A DNA stretch of 64,000 nt from Methanolobus halotolerans (GCF_004745425.1 NZ_PGGK01000004.1:1-64000); one strand, 5' to 3'; positions 37,497-45,684 are shown, counted from the first letter of the stretch. Program-made: numbers and translations. Notes: a model not told the origin generated them from the letters alone.

Positions 37497-38720
37497 ATGA
37501 AGATCAACGCTGACCTGCACATACATTCAAAATACTCAATGGCATGTTCCGGTAAAATGGACCTGCCGACAATAGCTGCAGAGGCAGCTAAAAAAGGCAT
37601 TGATCTGGTCGCCACCGGAGACTGCACCCATCCTCAATGGATGAAGGAGATCAGAGACAATGCTATTGATAATGAGAACATCATTATTGGGAATACTAAT
37701 TTTACAATCACAACTGAGATAGAGGATAAAAACCGTGTACATCACCTATTGATCCTGCCTTCAATATCAAAGGCAGAGGAATTGGCCGAGACTATGGGAA
37801 AACATGGTACCCTCTCAAAAGACGGCCGCCCCACAGTCCGCCTGGATGGTACTGAAATCGCAGAGGCTGCAAAGGACCTTGAAGCACTTATTGGCCCATG
37901 CCATGCCTTTACTCCCTGGACTGCGATGTATGCATATCACGATACACTTAAAAGCTGTTATGGTGATATGACGGATTATATTTCTTTTCTGGAACTGGGC
38001 CTGAGCGCAGACAGTGATTACGCGGACCGCATAAGTGAGCTCCACAGGCTGACATTCCTCTCGAACTCAGATGCGCATTCTCCCCATTCCAACAAACTTG
38101 CCCGCGAGTACAACCAGATGGAAGTTCCTGATATCTCATTTGAAGGCCTGAAAAAAGCGATATTTGGTGAAAATAATTATAAGGTCACACTGAATATCGG
38201 ATTCTATCCACAGGAAGGAAAATACAACGAATCTGCCTGCATTAAATGTTTCACTCACTACTCACTGGAAGAGAGTGTTTCCAATAGCTGGAAATGTAGC
38301 GTGTGCGGAGGACGTATCAAAAAAGGAGTGGTGGACAGGGTGAACGAACTGGCCGACCTCCCCGAACCACAACATCCGGACCACAGGCCTCCATATCTTC
38401 ACTTGATGCCGCTCTCGGAAATAATAATGATGGCACTCGGACATGCAAGCATCAATACAAAAGGAGTGCAGGATGCCTGGAACAGCCTTATTGGAAAGTT
38501 TGGAGATGAACTGCAGGTACTCCTCCATGCCGAACCCGAAAGTATGGATTTTGCAGGCAGGAAGATTGTTGACGCCATAATAGCCTTCAGAGAAAAAAAG
38601 GTGACCCTTCATCCCGGTGGAGGGGGTAAGTACGGATGGATAGAAATACCAGAAACAAATGAAATAAATGGAAAATACACCGAAAACAGGAAGAACCAGA
38701 GTTCTCTTTTTGATTTCTAA
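37497..38720 (+). CDS. PHP-domain endonuclease Q-like protein
   Basis: 407 residues. The N-terminal PHP metal-dependent domain has DLHIHSKYS, TGDCTHP, GPCHAF and LSNSDAHSPH. A zinc-ribbon region with CIKC and CSVCGGRIKKG is followed by a C-terminal domain with LHLMPLSEIIMMALG. This layout is that of archaeal endonuclease Q, which cuts 5' of deaminated bases such as uracil and hypoxanthine in DNA. Older annotation calls the family TIGR00375. It is the last gene of the block, followed by tRNA-Ser. Confidence 0.85.
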   Translation: MKINADLHIHSKYSMACSGKMDLPTIAAEAAKKGIDLVATGDCTHPQWMKEIRDNAIDNENIIIGNTNFTITTEIEDKNRVHHLLILPSISKAEELAETMGKHGTLSKDGRPTVRLDGTEIAEAAKDLEALIGPCHAFTPWTAMYAYHDTLKSCYGDMTDYISFLELGLSADSDYADRISELHRLTFLSNSDAHSPHSNKLAREYNQMEVPDISFEGLKKAIFGENNYKVTLNIGFYPQEGKYNESACIKCFTHYSLEESVSNSWKCSVCGGRIKKGVVDRVNELADLPEPQHPDHRPPYLHLMPLSEIIMMALGHASINTKGVQDAWNSLIGKFGDELQVLLHAEPESMDFAGRKIVDAIIAFREKKVTLHPGGGGKYGWIEIPETNEINGKYTENRKNQSSLFDF

Positions 38721-38730
38721 TCTCGATACC

Positions 38731-38738
38731 TATATAAT
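38731..38738 (+). promoter_or_regulatory. TATA box of the tRNA-Ser gene
   Basis: TATATAAT ends 27 bases before the first base of the mature tRNA, the expected archaeal spacing. It lies within the short gap after the endoQ stop. Confidence 0.7.
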
Positions 38739-38764
38739 ACATAAAAACTATCAAAAGCAGCAGT

Positions 38765-38882
38765 GCCGAGGTGGCAGAGCGGACTAATCCGATGGTGAAA
38801 AGTAGCCACGGAGTCTAAACGCGACCGGCTCGAGACCGGTTTCTCCGGGAGGAGTGCTTGGGTTCGAATCCCAACCTCGGCG
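38765..38882 (+). tRNA. tRNA-Ser(CGA) with a probable intron in the D-loop
   Basis: 118 bases against about 87 for a normal archaeal tRNA-Ser. Acceptor stem GCCGAGG / CCTCGGC with discriminator G; anticodon stem ACCGG / CCGGT at 38824-38840 with loop CTCGAGA, anticodon CGA at 38831-38833; long variable arm with CTCC/GGAG; T arm TTGGG-TTCGAAT-CCCAA. CCA is not encoded. The additional 30-31 bases lie in the D arm between GGACTAA and ACGCG and form a stem-loop that can be drawn as a bulge-helix-bulge splice site; see the next entry. Serine identity is supported by the anticodon, G73 and long variable arm. Confidence 0.93.
38788..38818 (+). other. Predicted D-loop tRNA intron with bulge-helix-bulge
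   Basis: GCG (38779-38781) pairs with CGC (38820-38822); then GACT (38782-38785) pairs with AGTC (38812-38815) as the 4-bp central helix. A 3-nt bulge AAT (38786-38788) and a 4-nt bulge TAAA (38816-38819) lie on opposite strands, and CCG-A-TGG / CCA-CGG makes the intron helix with a 10-nt loop. Cutting inside the bulges removes 30 or 31 bases and leaves a D-loop with GG and A in normal places. The second bulge is one base longer than the classic motif, so the exact 3' splice point is uncertain. Confidence 0.7.
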
Positions 38883-38908
38883 TTTTATCCACAGTACAAT
38901 ACTTAAAA

Positions 38909-38957
38909 CTTTCACTTCACCAAGGTAAAACTATTTTATAAATAAGCGAAGTGAAAG
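38909..38957. repeat. Perfect 10-bp inverted repeat downstream of tRNA-Ser
   Basis: CTTTCACTTC (38909-38918) and GAAGTGAAAG (38948-38957) are exact complements separated by 29 bases of AT-rich sequence. It may be a terminator-like or regulatory structure or part of a decayed element. No gene is adjacent. Confidence 0.5.
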
Positions 38958-39072
38958 AGCATACCACTTTACAACATTAGTTAAAAGATTACTTTCCAAG
39001 ATAATATTATACGTATTGCAGAATGCAGTTGATCGGACAAGGACTATTTTTCAAGTTTGAAAGATACCTTTT

Positions 39073-39478
39073 CTTGAAGGGGTGACCAGGGTCCGGGTAT
39101 TGAAGTACCTGAACCAGCTAAATTCTATTGCTAAAATCTTTGATCTTGAGTTCAAAGTCCCAGATGAAAGAACACCCGGGATGGGAGCAGAGCTCCAGAA
39201 TGGCGGGGATCCATGTGTATCTTTCAGGCAAGCAGATCGACAAAGCCATTTGAAGATGCATGAGATTGCGGATGAAGAGGAACTTAAGTCCAAACTTACA
39301 TCCCCGGAGTACCCGCGTTGCAAGAATGTCAATGGCTCGACCTATTGTTTCTGTTCGTAGGAGGGTATAGCTTAGTATCGAAGTTGTAGTTGATGTTGAG
39401 AAGAAGCGCTCAGATATTGCCATGGCCCTGATGGAGCTTGTCGGGAAGGATCCGGAGGTGAGATATAGAGGAAGGTGA
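39073..39478 (+). pseudogene. Decayed protein gene of unknown family
   Basis: Coding-like stretches follow one another in two frames. About 39085-39205 reads RVRVLKYLNQLNSIAKIFD and onward; 39206-39253 reads GIHVYLSGKQIDKAI; 39252-39315 reads MHEIADEEELKSKLTSPEY; 39317-39478 reads VARMSMARPIVSVRRRV, then TAG at 39368, then SIEVVVDVEKKRSDIAMALM. The pieces join end to end with at least three frameshifts and one stop, which is what a once-intact gene of about 130 residues would leave. I do not recognise the family. Confidence 0.5.
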
Positions 39479-39521
39479 TGGAGTGAACCTGTCTGGATCT
39501 TTCCAGCCTGTGAACTGTGAA

Positions 39522-39547
39522 GGCGCCGGCCTGGTAGGCCGGGCGTC
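39522..39547. other. Strong GC hairpin after the decayed gene
   Basis: CCGGCCT (39526-39532) pairs with AGGCCGG (39536-39542) around GGT, and GGCG/CGTC-type pairs extend it by four pairs with one bulged G. A longer CCTGT/ACAGG pair (about 39488-39559) encloses it. It may be a terminator or a small structured RNA. Confidence 0.5.
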
Positions 39548-39658
39548 AGGATTGAACAGGCGGTATTAATTTCAAGGCTCACATGAAATTGCAATGGCAT
39601 TGAAATAATGTTTACAAACAAAAGATAGTAGCAATCCTTAGATTAAAATGCGTTCTGG

Positions 39659-39666
39659 TTATATGC
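39659..39666 (+). promoter_or_regulatory. Possible TATA box for the tandem RNA
   Basis: TTATATGC lies 19-26 bases before the first hairpin (39685). The spacing fits a transcript that starts at or just before this hairpin. Confidence 0.35.
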
Positions 39667-39732
39667 AAATACAACATATCAGGACTTGTGAGCATTGGGG
39701 CGCTCACAAGCTATTGGGAGTGGAGTTAAAGA

Positions 39733-39820
39733 GAGATATTGGGGAATATCTCGGATATATAAGGAAAGAGACGCCTTAAAGCGTGGTGGTTTATCAGGCG
39801 TCTCATCCTGCCTTCTCAAC
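39733..39820 (+). ncRNA. Tandem RNA unit A
   Basis: Hairpin 1: GAGATATT / AATATCTC, 8 bp closed by GGGG (39733-39752). Linker CGGATATATAAGGAAA. Hairpin 2: GAGACGCC (39768-39775) / GGCGTCTC (39797-39804), 8 bp, with a 21-nt loop containing AAGCGTGGTGGTTTATC. A conserved tail TCCTGCCTTCTCAA follows. All stems differ from unit B but keep pairing. Confidence 0.6.
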
Positions 39821-39848
39821 TATGCGGGTTGAGTGAGTGGGGGTTGAA

Positions 39849-39933
39849 GGGATGTGGGGACATCCCGGATTCGTAAGGAAAGAGGCACAATAAGCGTGGT
39901 GGTTTATCGGGTGCCTAATCCTGCCTTCTTAAT
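39849..39933 (+). ncRNA. Tandem RNA unit B
   Basis: Hairpin 1: GGGATGT / ACATCCC, 7 bp closed by GGGG (39849-39866). Linker CGGATTCGTAAGGAAAG. Hairpin 2: AGGCAC (39883-39888) / GTGCCT (39911-39916), with a loop carrying the same AAGCGTGGTGGTTTATC. Tail TCCTGCCTTCTTAA. Compared with unit A, loops and linkers are conserved and stems have compensating changes. Confidence 0.6.
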
Positions 39934-40035
39934 CTGGTCCAAAATGGTTTTTCTCGTATAAAGCTGTCTCGTAAATTAATAATTTTTCACAGCAAGAATA
40001 TTATTATTAGAGTTCTGTAATTGGTGTTGACTCAT

Positions 40036-40669
40036 TCAGATAGCATTCAAAAAAGTCTTTTGTCCACTTGAGTGTGGACTGTAGTCAGGGCGCAGAAGTA
40101 GTTTATGATTACTTTGTTCTTCGATTGTTAAAATACGCATCACTACACAATAGTCATGAATGCAAAGATATGAAATCCATTTCTCTATTTTATAGAAAAA
40201 CAAATGGACCTGCATATATTTAGAAATTTCTTTGAAATCATCATTGCCTTCAACTTTCGGTTTTTCAAGCATATCTGCTGAAATGATGCAATATACATTT
40301 ACTTTATTATCAATTAACTCATAAAACAGGATATTATGTTTTGCTAAAAATAATTTAGTAACTACATAAATCGAATCTGACTTACTGTTGCTTACATTCC
40401 CCCGGTTTATTTATTTTTAAAAAAAGACGACGATGTGGAATGAAATCAAGCTTGCGGGTTCCCAGCAGCCAATGTTAGTTCATAAGTATCGTCATAGTCT
40501 TAATTAAGGTAATGGTCTTCCAGAATCTTTATTTGTGGAAGCAAAGCTTGTCTTAAAGTGTCTAATGATTCAAGGATTGTTTCCATTCCTTGGCTCCATC
40601 CCTTAATAATAAGAGTACACGCTTTCTCTTGTCTGATGCAAATATTACATCAAGCAACGGTTTCTTCAT
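40036..40669 (-). pseudogene. Frameshifted methanogen winged-helix regulator (DUF1724/COG4742 type)
   Basis: From ATG 40669 the minus strand reads MKKPLLDVIFASDKRKRVLL, the usual start of this methanogen regulator family. A frameshift follows, then METILESLDTLRQALLPQIK in another frame, then a further shift to DYDDTYELT near 40460. The C-terminal part is an open frame at 40036-40272 with FKEISKYMQVHLFF and HDYCVVMRIL, matching the sensor end of the family. The total is shorter than the intact gene (about 780 bases), so there is also an internal deletion. Related regulators control methyltransferase genes in Methanosarcina. Confidence 0.75.
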
Positions 40670-40918
40670 TCATATCCTTCTCATCAAACAACTATAGCTT
40701 TGCTTCCATATTATAATAGATGGCACCACTATTAAAGCAAGCAGAAATAATAATGTATATAATTACTTACAGTGATAATCAATACATATCTGTAAAAATT
40801 TTTTTAAAATATTAAATATTTTGTGTGATAGAGTAAATATCATATTTGCACCTGACAAAATTATAAATAGTTGTAATTTAAATTGAATAATAATATAATT
40901 GGAGTTTTTTGATAATAC

Positions 40919-42523
40919 ATGGCATCTCAGTGCTCATACACCAGCTTTAAAAAGAATCCGCATACAAAAGAAACAATAGCTTCCCATCAAGAGAGGATCG
41001 ACCGTCTTACAGATGAACTGGAAAAGAAGAAGACAGAACTGGAGATAACCCAGGAGTTCTATGAAGAAAGACTTGAGAATCTCAATGATGCTCTTTTTGC
41101 AGTGGATAACAACGGCATATTCACATATCTTAATTCTGCAGTCGAAAGCCTGACAGGATATACAAAAAAAGATGTCCTGGGGACCCCATTTACAGATTAT
41201 GTTCATCCTGAAGACCTCCCCGAACTGATGGAAGAGATCAGGAAGACAATTAACGGGGCAAAAGAGCCTTACATGTTCCGTGTTATCAAGAAATCCAGAG
41301 ATATCGGATATATACACACATCATCCCGTCCAATCATAAAAGATTCAGAAGTGGTTGGCATAAACGGATTGATGGTGGACATCGAGAAACTCAAACAGGT
41401 CGAATCAAACCTCAAAGAAGAGAGGAATATAGCCCAGAAATATCTGGATGTTGTAGCTGTAATCATACTTGTCATTGACAGAGAAGGGAATATCACGCTT
41501 ATTAACCGGAAAGGAAGTGATATCCTCGGATTTAAGGAACATGATATTCTCTCAAAGAACTGGTTCGATATTTACTCTCCGGAGTATTCCAGGAAGGAAG
41601 AAATTGAAAACTACAGGAAAGTAATGGATAAGAAACTGGAGATCCCGGAACATTTTGAATCGTCTATCCAGATAGCAGACAAAGGAATTAGAACTTTCCA
41701 GTGGCATAACATCCTGCTAAAGGATGAGAACGGCAACATAAAAGGCCTCCTGACATCTGGTGAGGACATAACTGAAAGGAAAAAAGCTGAAAAGACCCTG
41801 ATAATGGCTAAAATGATAGCCGAAAATGCAGACCGGACAAAAAGAGAATTCATATCCACCATCAGTCACGAGCTGAGAACACCCCTTAATCACATCATAG
41901 GTTACTCTGAGTTATTGCATGAAGACGAAAACAATTCACTGAGTAAAGAACAAAAGAGATACGCAGGAGTTATTACTGAAAGCGGGAACCTGTTACATAA
42001 AATGGTGAACTCCATGATAAGCCTGTGCAGGATAGAAAAAGGAACACTTGAAATTGAGAAGAGGGAATTGTCGCTTTTTGCAATGATCTGCGAGATCGAG
42101 AGCTTCATGATGCCGATAGCAAAAAAGAAAGACATTGTCCTGAACTTTACAATCAGCACCAGTACCAGAGAAATGTGGGCTGATGAAGATAAATTCAGGA
42201 CGGTCCTCTACAATCTGATCCATAATGCAATAAAATTCACACCTTCTGGCGGAACTGTAGATGTCAAAGTACATTCCCCCGATATAGAAATCTTAAAGAT
42301 ATCCATCACTGACAATGGCATTGGCATATCAGGTGAAGAGCTGAGTAAACTATTCAAGCCATTCTGCCAGGCAGATCCGTCCCTTAATCGCAAATTCAAC
42401 GGAACCGGACTGGGTCTTTACCTATCAAAAGAACTTGTGGAAATGATGGGAGGAAAAATACAAGTGGAAAGTGAACCCGGAAAAGGTAGTACCTTCAGTT
42501 TCACTGTCCCGGTTACGCCTTAA
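40919..42523 (+). CDS. Cytosolic PAS-PAS sensor histidine kinase
   Basis: 534 residues, no membrane helix. A coiled coil (about 20-55) precedes two PAS domains (about 55-165 and 175-290; FAVDNNGIFTYLNSAVESL and LVIDREGNITLINRKGSDIL are their cores). Kinase core: H-box STISHELRTPLNHII, N-box YNLIHNAIKF, DNGIGIS and GTGLGLYLSKE. PAS domains with no evident heme or flavin motif leave the signal open. The promoter region has ATTATAAATAG near 40859-40869. Its end overlaps the convergent ybjQ-like gene by four bases. Confidence 0.87.
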   Translation: MASQCSYTSFKKNPHTKETIASHQERIDRLTDELEKKKTELEITQEFYEERLENLNDALFAVDNNGIFTYLNSAVESLTGYTKKDVLGTPFTDYVHPEDLPELMEEIRKTINGAKEPYMFRVIKKSRDIGYIHTSSRPIIKDSEVVGINGLMVDIEKLKQVESNLKEERNIAQKYLDVVAVIILVIDREGNITLINRKGSDILGFKEHDILSKNWFDIYSPEYSRKEEIENYRKVMDKKLEIPEHFESSIQIADKGIRTFQWHNILLKDENGNIKGLLTSGEDITERKKAEKTLIMAKMIAENADRTKREFISTISHELRTPLNHIIGYSELLHEDENNSLSKEQKRYAGVITESGNLLHKMVNSMISLCRIEKGTLEIEKRELSLFAMICEIESFMMPIAKKKDIVLNFTISTSTREMWADEDKFRTVLYNLIHNAIKFTPSGGTVDVKVHSPDIEILKISITDNGIGISGEELSKLFKPFCQADPSLNRKFNGTGLGLYLSKELVEMMGGKIQVESEPGKGSTFSFTVPVTP

Positions 42524-42855
42524 TCAGAAACGGAAGATTCAGGCGTTTTTATCTTCACTGCAGTACCGTATGCAAGTAATTCTGCAGCACCTGCCATTGT
42601 CTGCGAGGTCGTGAACCTTACGTTCACGACTGCATCGGCATTCATTTTATTCGCTTCCTCGATCATCCTTAAAAGAGCTTCTTTCCTGGCCTGAGTAAGC
42701 ATTTCGGAATAACCTTTAAGCTCTCCACCAATAATATTCTTCAGGCCCGCAGCAATATCACTTCCAATATGCTTTGCACGAACAGTGTTTCCAAAAACCA
42801 CGCCGAGTATCTCAAGCTCCTTACCTTCTATATCATTTGTTGTTGTTACTAACAT
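42520..42855 (-). CDS. YbjQ/UPF0145 family protein
   Basis: 111 residues. MLVTTTNDIEGKELEILGVV, the glycine-rich GGELKGYSEML and NADAVVNVRF are family hallmarks. Members form pentameric rings of unknown function, sometimes called heavy-metal-binding domain. It lies between two histidine kinase genes, in the same direction as the following one but 28 bases downstream of it. Confidence 0.88.
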   Translation of the reverse strand: MLVTTTNDIEGKELEILGVVFGNTVRAKHIGSDIAAGLKNIIGGELKGYSEMLTQARKEALLRMIEEANKMNADAVVNVRFTTSQTMAGAAELLAYGTAVKIKTPESSVSD

Positions 42856-42882
42856 AGAATACCTTCTTTATTATGATATAAT

Positions 42883-44652
42883 TTAATGAAAATCATTATT
42901 TTCCCGATTATCTGACACTTTCCCCAGTGTGAAGATAAAAGTGCTACCATTACCAGGTTCACTTACCGCTCTAATGGAACCACCCATACCCTCGACTATA
43001 CCTCTGGTGATAGCAAGTCCGAGCCCACATCCGCCTACTTTGCGCGTGGACGTACTGTCGATCTGGTAGAATTTATCGAATATATGTTCCAGATACTCAG
43101 GATCGATGCCAATCCCGTCATCCATGACACATACCTCTACATCCTTGGCTTTCTCCTGTGCCGATACAGTGATCTTCCCACCCTCTTGAGTGAATTTAAG
43201 AGAATTGTTTAACAGATTGACAAACACCTGGACAAGCTTGTCCTTATCAGCATAGACACCCGATACCTCTTCAGGCATATCCACTTCAATCCCGATGCCT
43301 TTATCCTCAGAAAGCTTGTGAACGTTCTCAATGGAATGGTCCAGAACTTCACGAAGGTCAACACTCTCCATCTCGAACTTCATCCTGTTGGATTCGATCC
43401 GGGATATATCAAGGAGGTCGTCAACCATCCTGGCCTGTCTGTCAACATTCCTGTTTATAAGGGCAAGAATCTGTGTTCTTGTATCCTGATTGCATTTTCC
43501 TTCAAGCAGGAACTCGCTGGAAGTCTTCATTGCCGTAAGGGGAGTTTTCAACTCATGGGAAACCATGGACAGAAATTCTGTTTTCAATCTGTCCAGTTCC
43601 CTGAGTTTCAGATTTGCAGATATCAGGGAGTCGTTGGACCGCTGAAGTTCGTGAGTCTTTTTCTTCACCTCTTTTTCAAGGCTTCTGTTCCAGTTAAGCA
43701 GTATGAAATAGACCTGCGAGCTTAAAAACAGTATGAAAAGCACCGAAAGCCCGGCAACCGTAAACAACTTCACATAGACAGAAACAATGATCTTATCAAC
43801 TGTGTTACCCGGGCTTGAAAGACCCAGGGACCAGTTCTTATTATACCATGTTACCGGAGAATATGAGACCAGAATATCCTGACTGCGACCGTTTGAAACC
43901 GTATCCGGATATTTACCGTTGCCTTCCAGACCATTCATCTGGGACCTCACGATATCCAGACGTTCAACCTCATAGCCTTTTATATAGTCAAGATAAACTG
44001 TGCCTTTCTCATACATGCCTGACTGATCGTATATTATCTCCCCTCTACTGTTAAGAAGATAGACAGAGTTTGAACTGTTAGAAGTTGTTTCGAACTGGCG
44101 AATTATATCCTCGTCCGAAACAATGCCGAATATCGTGCCCTTGAATTCACCTTCCTCAAACACAGGAACCCATACAAATGATCCAAAAATACCCTCCTGT
44201 GTCATTGCAGGTTCGGATATGTAAACCTCGCCCGTCTTCCTTACGTTCTCAAAGGCCCATTCATTATCGTTCTCGTGAAGGTTATAACCCAGAGGCACAT
44301 TCTCCGATGGATATCCCGATACAACGGTACCATTGGCGTCAATGAATTCCAGTACGTGATATATCTCAGCCGCCTTGTATATATTCTCGAAATCCGAAAT
44401 GAAAAGATCTTCTGGAACGCCCTGTTCGTTCCTGGCCATCACCTCCAGGAGCAATACCCTTTCATTAAGCAATTCCTCGAGGGAAGAAGAGACATACTGC
44501 GTAAGTATCAGTTGCTGGTTCTGATATTGGTCCTCTACAATAGACCTTACTTCATCATTGGCCCTCATCCATAAGAAAAATATAGATCCGACCAGAAGCA
44601 GCACTATCACTGCAAAGATTATAAGGTTCCATCTATTCTTTTTATCCGGCAT
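42883..44652 (-). CDS. Membrane sensor histidine kinase with Cache-like extracellular domain
   Basis: 589 residues. Membrane helix 1 at about 9-28, an extracellular double-Cache-like sensor (about 30-290; YHVLEFIDANGTVVSGYP and VYLLNSRGEIIYDQS are typical), membrane helix 2 at about 297-320, a coiled coil and the kinase core. H-box SMVSHELKTPLTAMK, N-box LLNNSLKF, then DDGIGID and GGCGLGLAI. Cache domains bind small molecules such as amino or organic acids. The response regulator gene 37 bases upstream (44690-45202) reads in the same direction, so they form a two-component pair. Confidence 0.88.
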   Translation of the reverse strand: MPDKKNRWNLIIFAVIVLLLVGSIFFLWMRANDEVRSIVEDQYQNQQLILTQYVSSSLEELLNERVLLLEVMARNEQGVPEDLFISDFENIYKAAEIYHVLEFIDANGTVVSGYPSENVPLGYNLHENDNEWAFENVRKTGEVYISEPAMTQEGIFGSFVWVPVFEEGEFKGTIFGIVSDEDIIRQFETTSNSSNSVYLLNSRGEIIYDQSGMYEKGTVYLDYIKGYEVERLDIVRSQMNGLEGNGKYPDTVSNGRSQDILVSYSPVTWYNKNWSLGLSSPGNTVDKIIVSVYVKLFTVAGLSVLFILFLSSQVYFILLNWNRSLEKEVKKKTHELQRSNDSLISANLKLRELDRLKTEFLSMVSHELKTPLTAMKTSSEFLLEGKCNQDTRTQILALINRNVDRQARMVDDLLDISRIESNRMKFEMESVDLREVLDHSIENVHKLSEDKGIGIEVDMPEEVSGVYADKDKLVQVFVNLLNNSLKFTQEGGKITVSAQEKAKDVEVCVMDDGIGIDPEYLEHIFDKFYQIDSTSTRKVGGCGLGLAITRGIVEGMGGSIRAVSEPGNGSTFIFTLGKVSDNRENNDFH

Positions 44653-44689
44653 AGGACAGGAAATGATAGTTATTGAAAAAATGAAACAT

Positions 44690-45202
44690 TCAGAAATTAC
44701 GTCTTCTGAGCACGGTCTTTATACGGGCTTTTAACTCCTTCAGATTGAAAGGTTTGGTTACATAGTCATCCGCACCAAGTTCAAGTCCCTCTACCTTATC
44801 AGCAGTTTCACCTTTCGCAGTTAACATGATAACAGGTATATGCTCACTGGAAGGATCAGATTTCAAACGCTTGCAGACTTCAAATCCGTCCATCCCCGGC
44901 ATCATTATATCAAGAAGGATTATGTCGGGATTCTCAGTCCGGGCCTTTTCGATACCTTCAAAACCATCCAGAGCGACTATTACATTATATCCTTCTGCCT
45001 CGAGTGCTACCTTCAGTGCGGTCAGGGCATCTATTTCCTCATCGACTATAAGGAGTTTCTCACGGGTATCGGCAAGAACTTCTATCCTTTGCCTGATCAG
45101 GACCTCATCCAGAGCAAGTGAGCTGGCAATTTCAGCAGTAGTTATTTCAGGATTCTTTTCCATTAGCGCAAGAATCCGGGGGTCAATGTTTTCCGCATCC
45201 AT
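44690..45202 (-). CDS. Response regulator with N-terminal helix-turn-helix
   Basis: 170 residues from ATG 45202 (45226 is in frame). The order is unusual: a short HTH-like segment (LALMEKNPEITTAEIASSLA, about 8-45) precedes the receiver domain. The receiver has the acidic pair in IVDEEID (usually DD; here DE), the phosphate-accepting Asp in IILLDIMMPGMDGFE, Thr in MLTAKG and Lys in YVTKPF. It is the probable partner of the downstream Cache kinase. The HTH may bind DNA or another protein. Confidence 0.85.
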   Translation of the reverse strand: MDAENIDPRILALMEKNPEITTAEIASSLALDEVLIRQRIEVLADTREKLLIVDEEIDALTALKVALEAEGYNVIVALDGFEGIEKARTENPDIILLDIMMPGMDGFEVCKRLKSDPSSEHIPVIMLTAKGETADKVEGLELGADDYVTKPFNLKELKARIKTVLRRRNF

Positions 45203-45348
45203 GATTAATACTACCTGGACTATCAATAAATAATACCTTGATTATGCTATTAAAACCTTTCCAAAAATCAAAGAGCTTGTACTTCCATAAGACAGACTGT
45301 CCGAATAAAAGAAAGCCTTATAATCCATAACCGAATATCTTAGATAAG

Positions 45349-45642
45349 ATGCAAATGGATGCGCTGGAAGAGATTTTTGGAAAAACCGCCCAGATGACCG
45401 TTCTGAAAAACCTGATCCTGCACCGGAACGAGTCAACATATCTTTCGGGGATCGCAGAGGAAACAGGCCTTTCACATTCCAGTGTGGCAAGAGTCATCTC
45501 TCCTCTTATAAAATGCGGTATCGTTATCGAAAAACCCCTTGGGAAACAAATACGCACATTCCGGCTCAACCTTGAGGATGAAAGAACACAATTGATACTG
45601 GAATTTTATAACAGGCTCAACAGAATGGCTAAAGATCAATAA
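45349..45642 (+). CDS. Small winged-helix transcriptional regulator
   Basis: 97 residues, a single winged helix: GKTAQMTVLKNLILHRNES opens it, YLSGIAEETGLSHSSVARVI is the helix-turn-helix and GIVIEKPLGKQIRTFRLN is the wing. It resembles ArsR/MarR-type archaeal regulators without a separate sensor domain. It is divergent from the response regulator and convergent with the membrane protein at 45685. Confidence 0.8.
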   Translation: MQMDALEEIFGKTAQMTVLKNLILHRNESTYLSGIAEETGLSHSSVARVISPLIKCGIVIEKPLGKQIRTFRLNLEDERTQLILEFYNRLNRMAKDQ

Positions 45643-45684
45643 TACAGACCACCACATAGCCGATCCCGGTATTACAGTTAACGA

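Larger units (their letters stand above)
39685..39960 (+). ncRNA. Candidate structured RNA with tandem repeat units
   Basis: No reading frame, but three hairpins have GGGG in the loop and two longer hairpins share a conserved loop. The first hairpin, CTTGTGAGC / GCTCACAAG (39685-39710), encloses ATTGGGGC. Units A and B follow, 116 bases apart. A TATA-like TTATATGC precedes the run, and a T run (39947-39952) could end it. Strand is inferred from promoter, T run and the preserved loops. It matches no RNA family I know (not RNase P, SRP RNA, C/D or tRNA). Confidence 0.55.

Noticed and set aside
38765-38882. A split or overlapping second tRNA in the 118-base tRNA gene
   Set aside because: The extra sequence has no second anticodon arm; a single tRNA-Ser with a bulge-helix-bulge intron explains every base.
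39118-39621. 167-codon minus-strand frame
   Set aside because: Antisense to the decayed plus-strand gene and the GC hairpin; the plus-strand pieces look more like protein.
39685-39960. CRISPR array for the repeated units
   Set aside because: Only two units, stems differ while loops are kept, and no cas genes are near; this is RNA structure, not repeat-spacer order.
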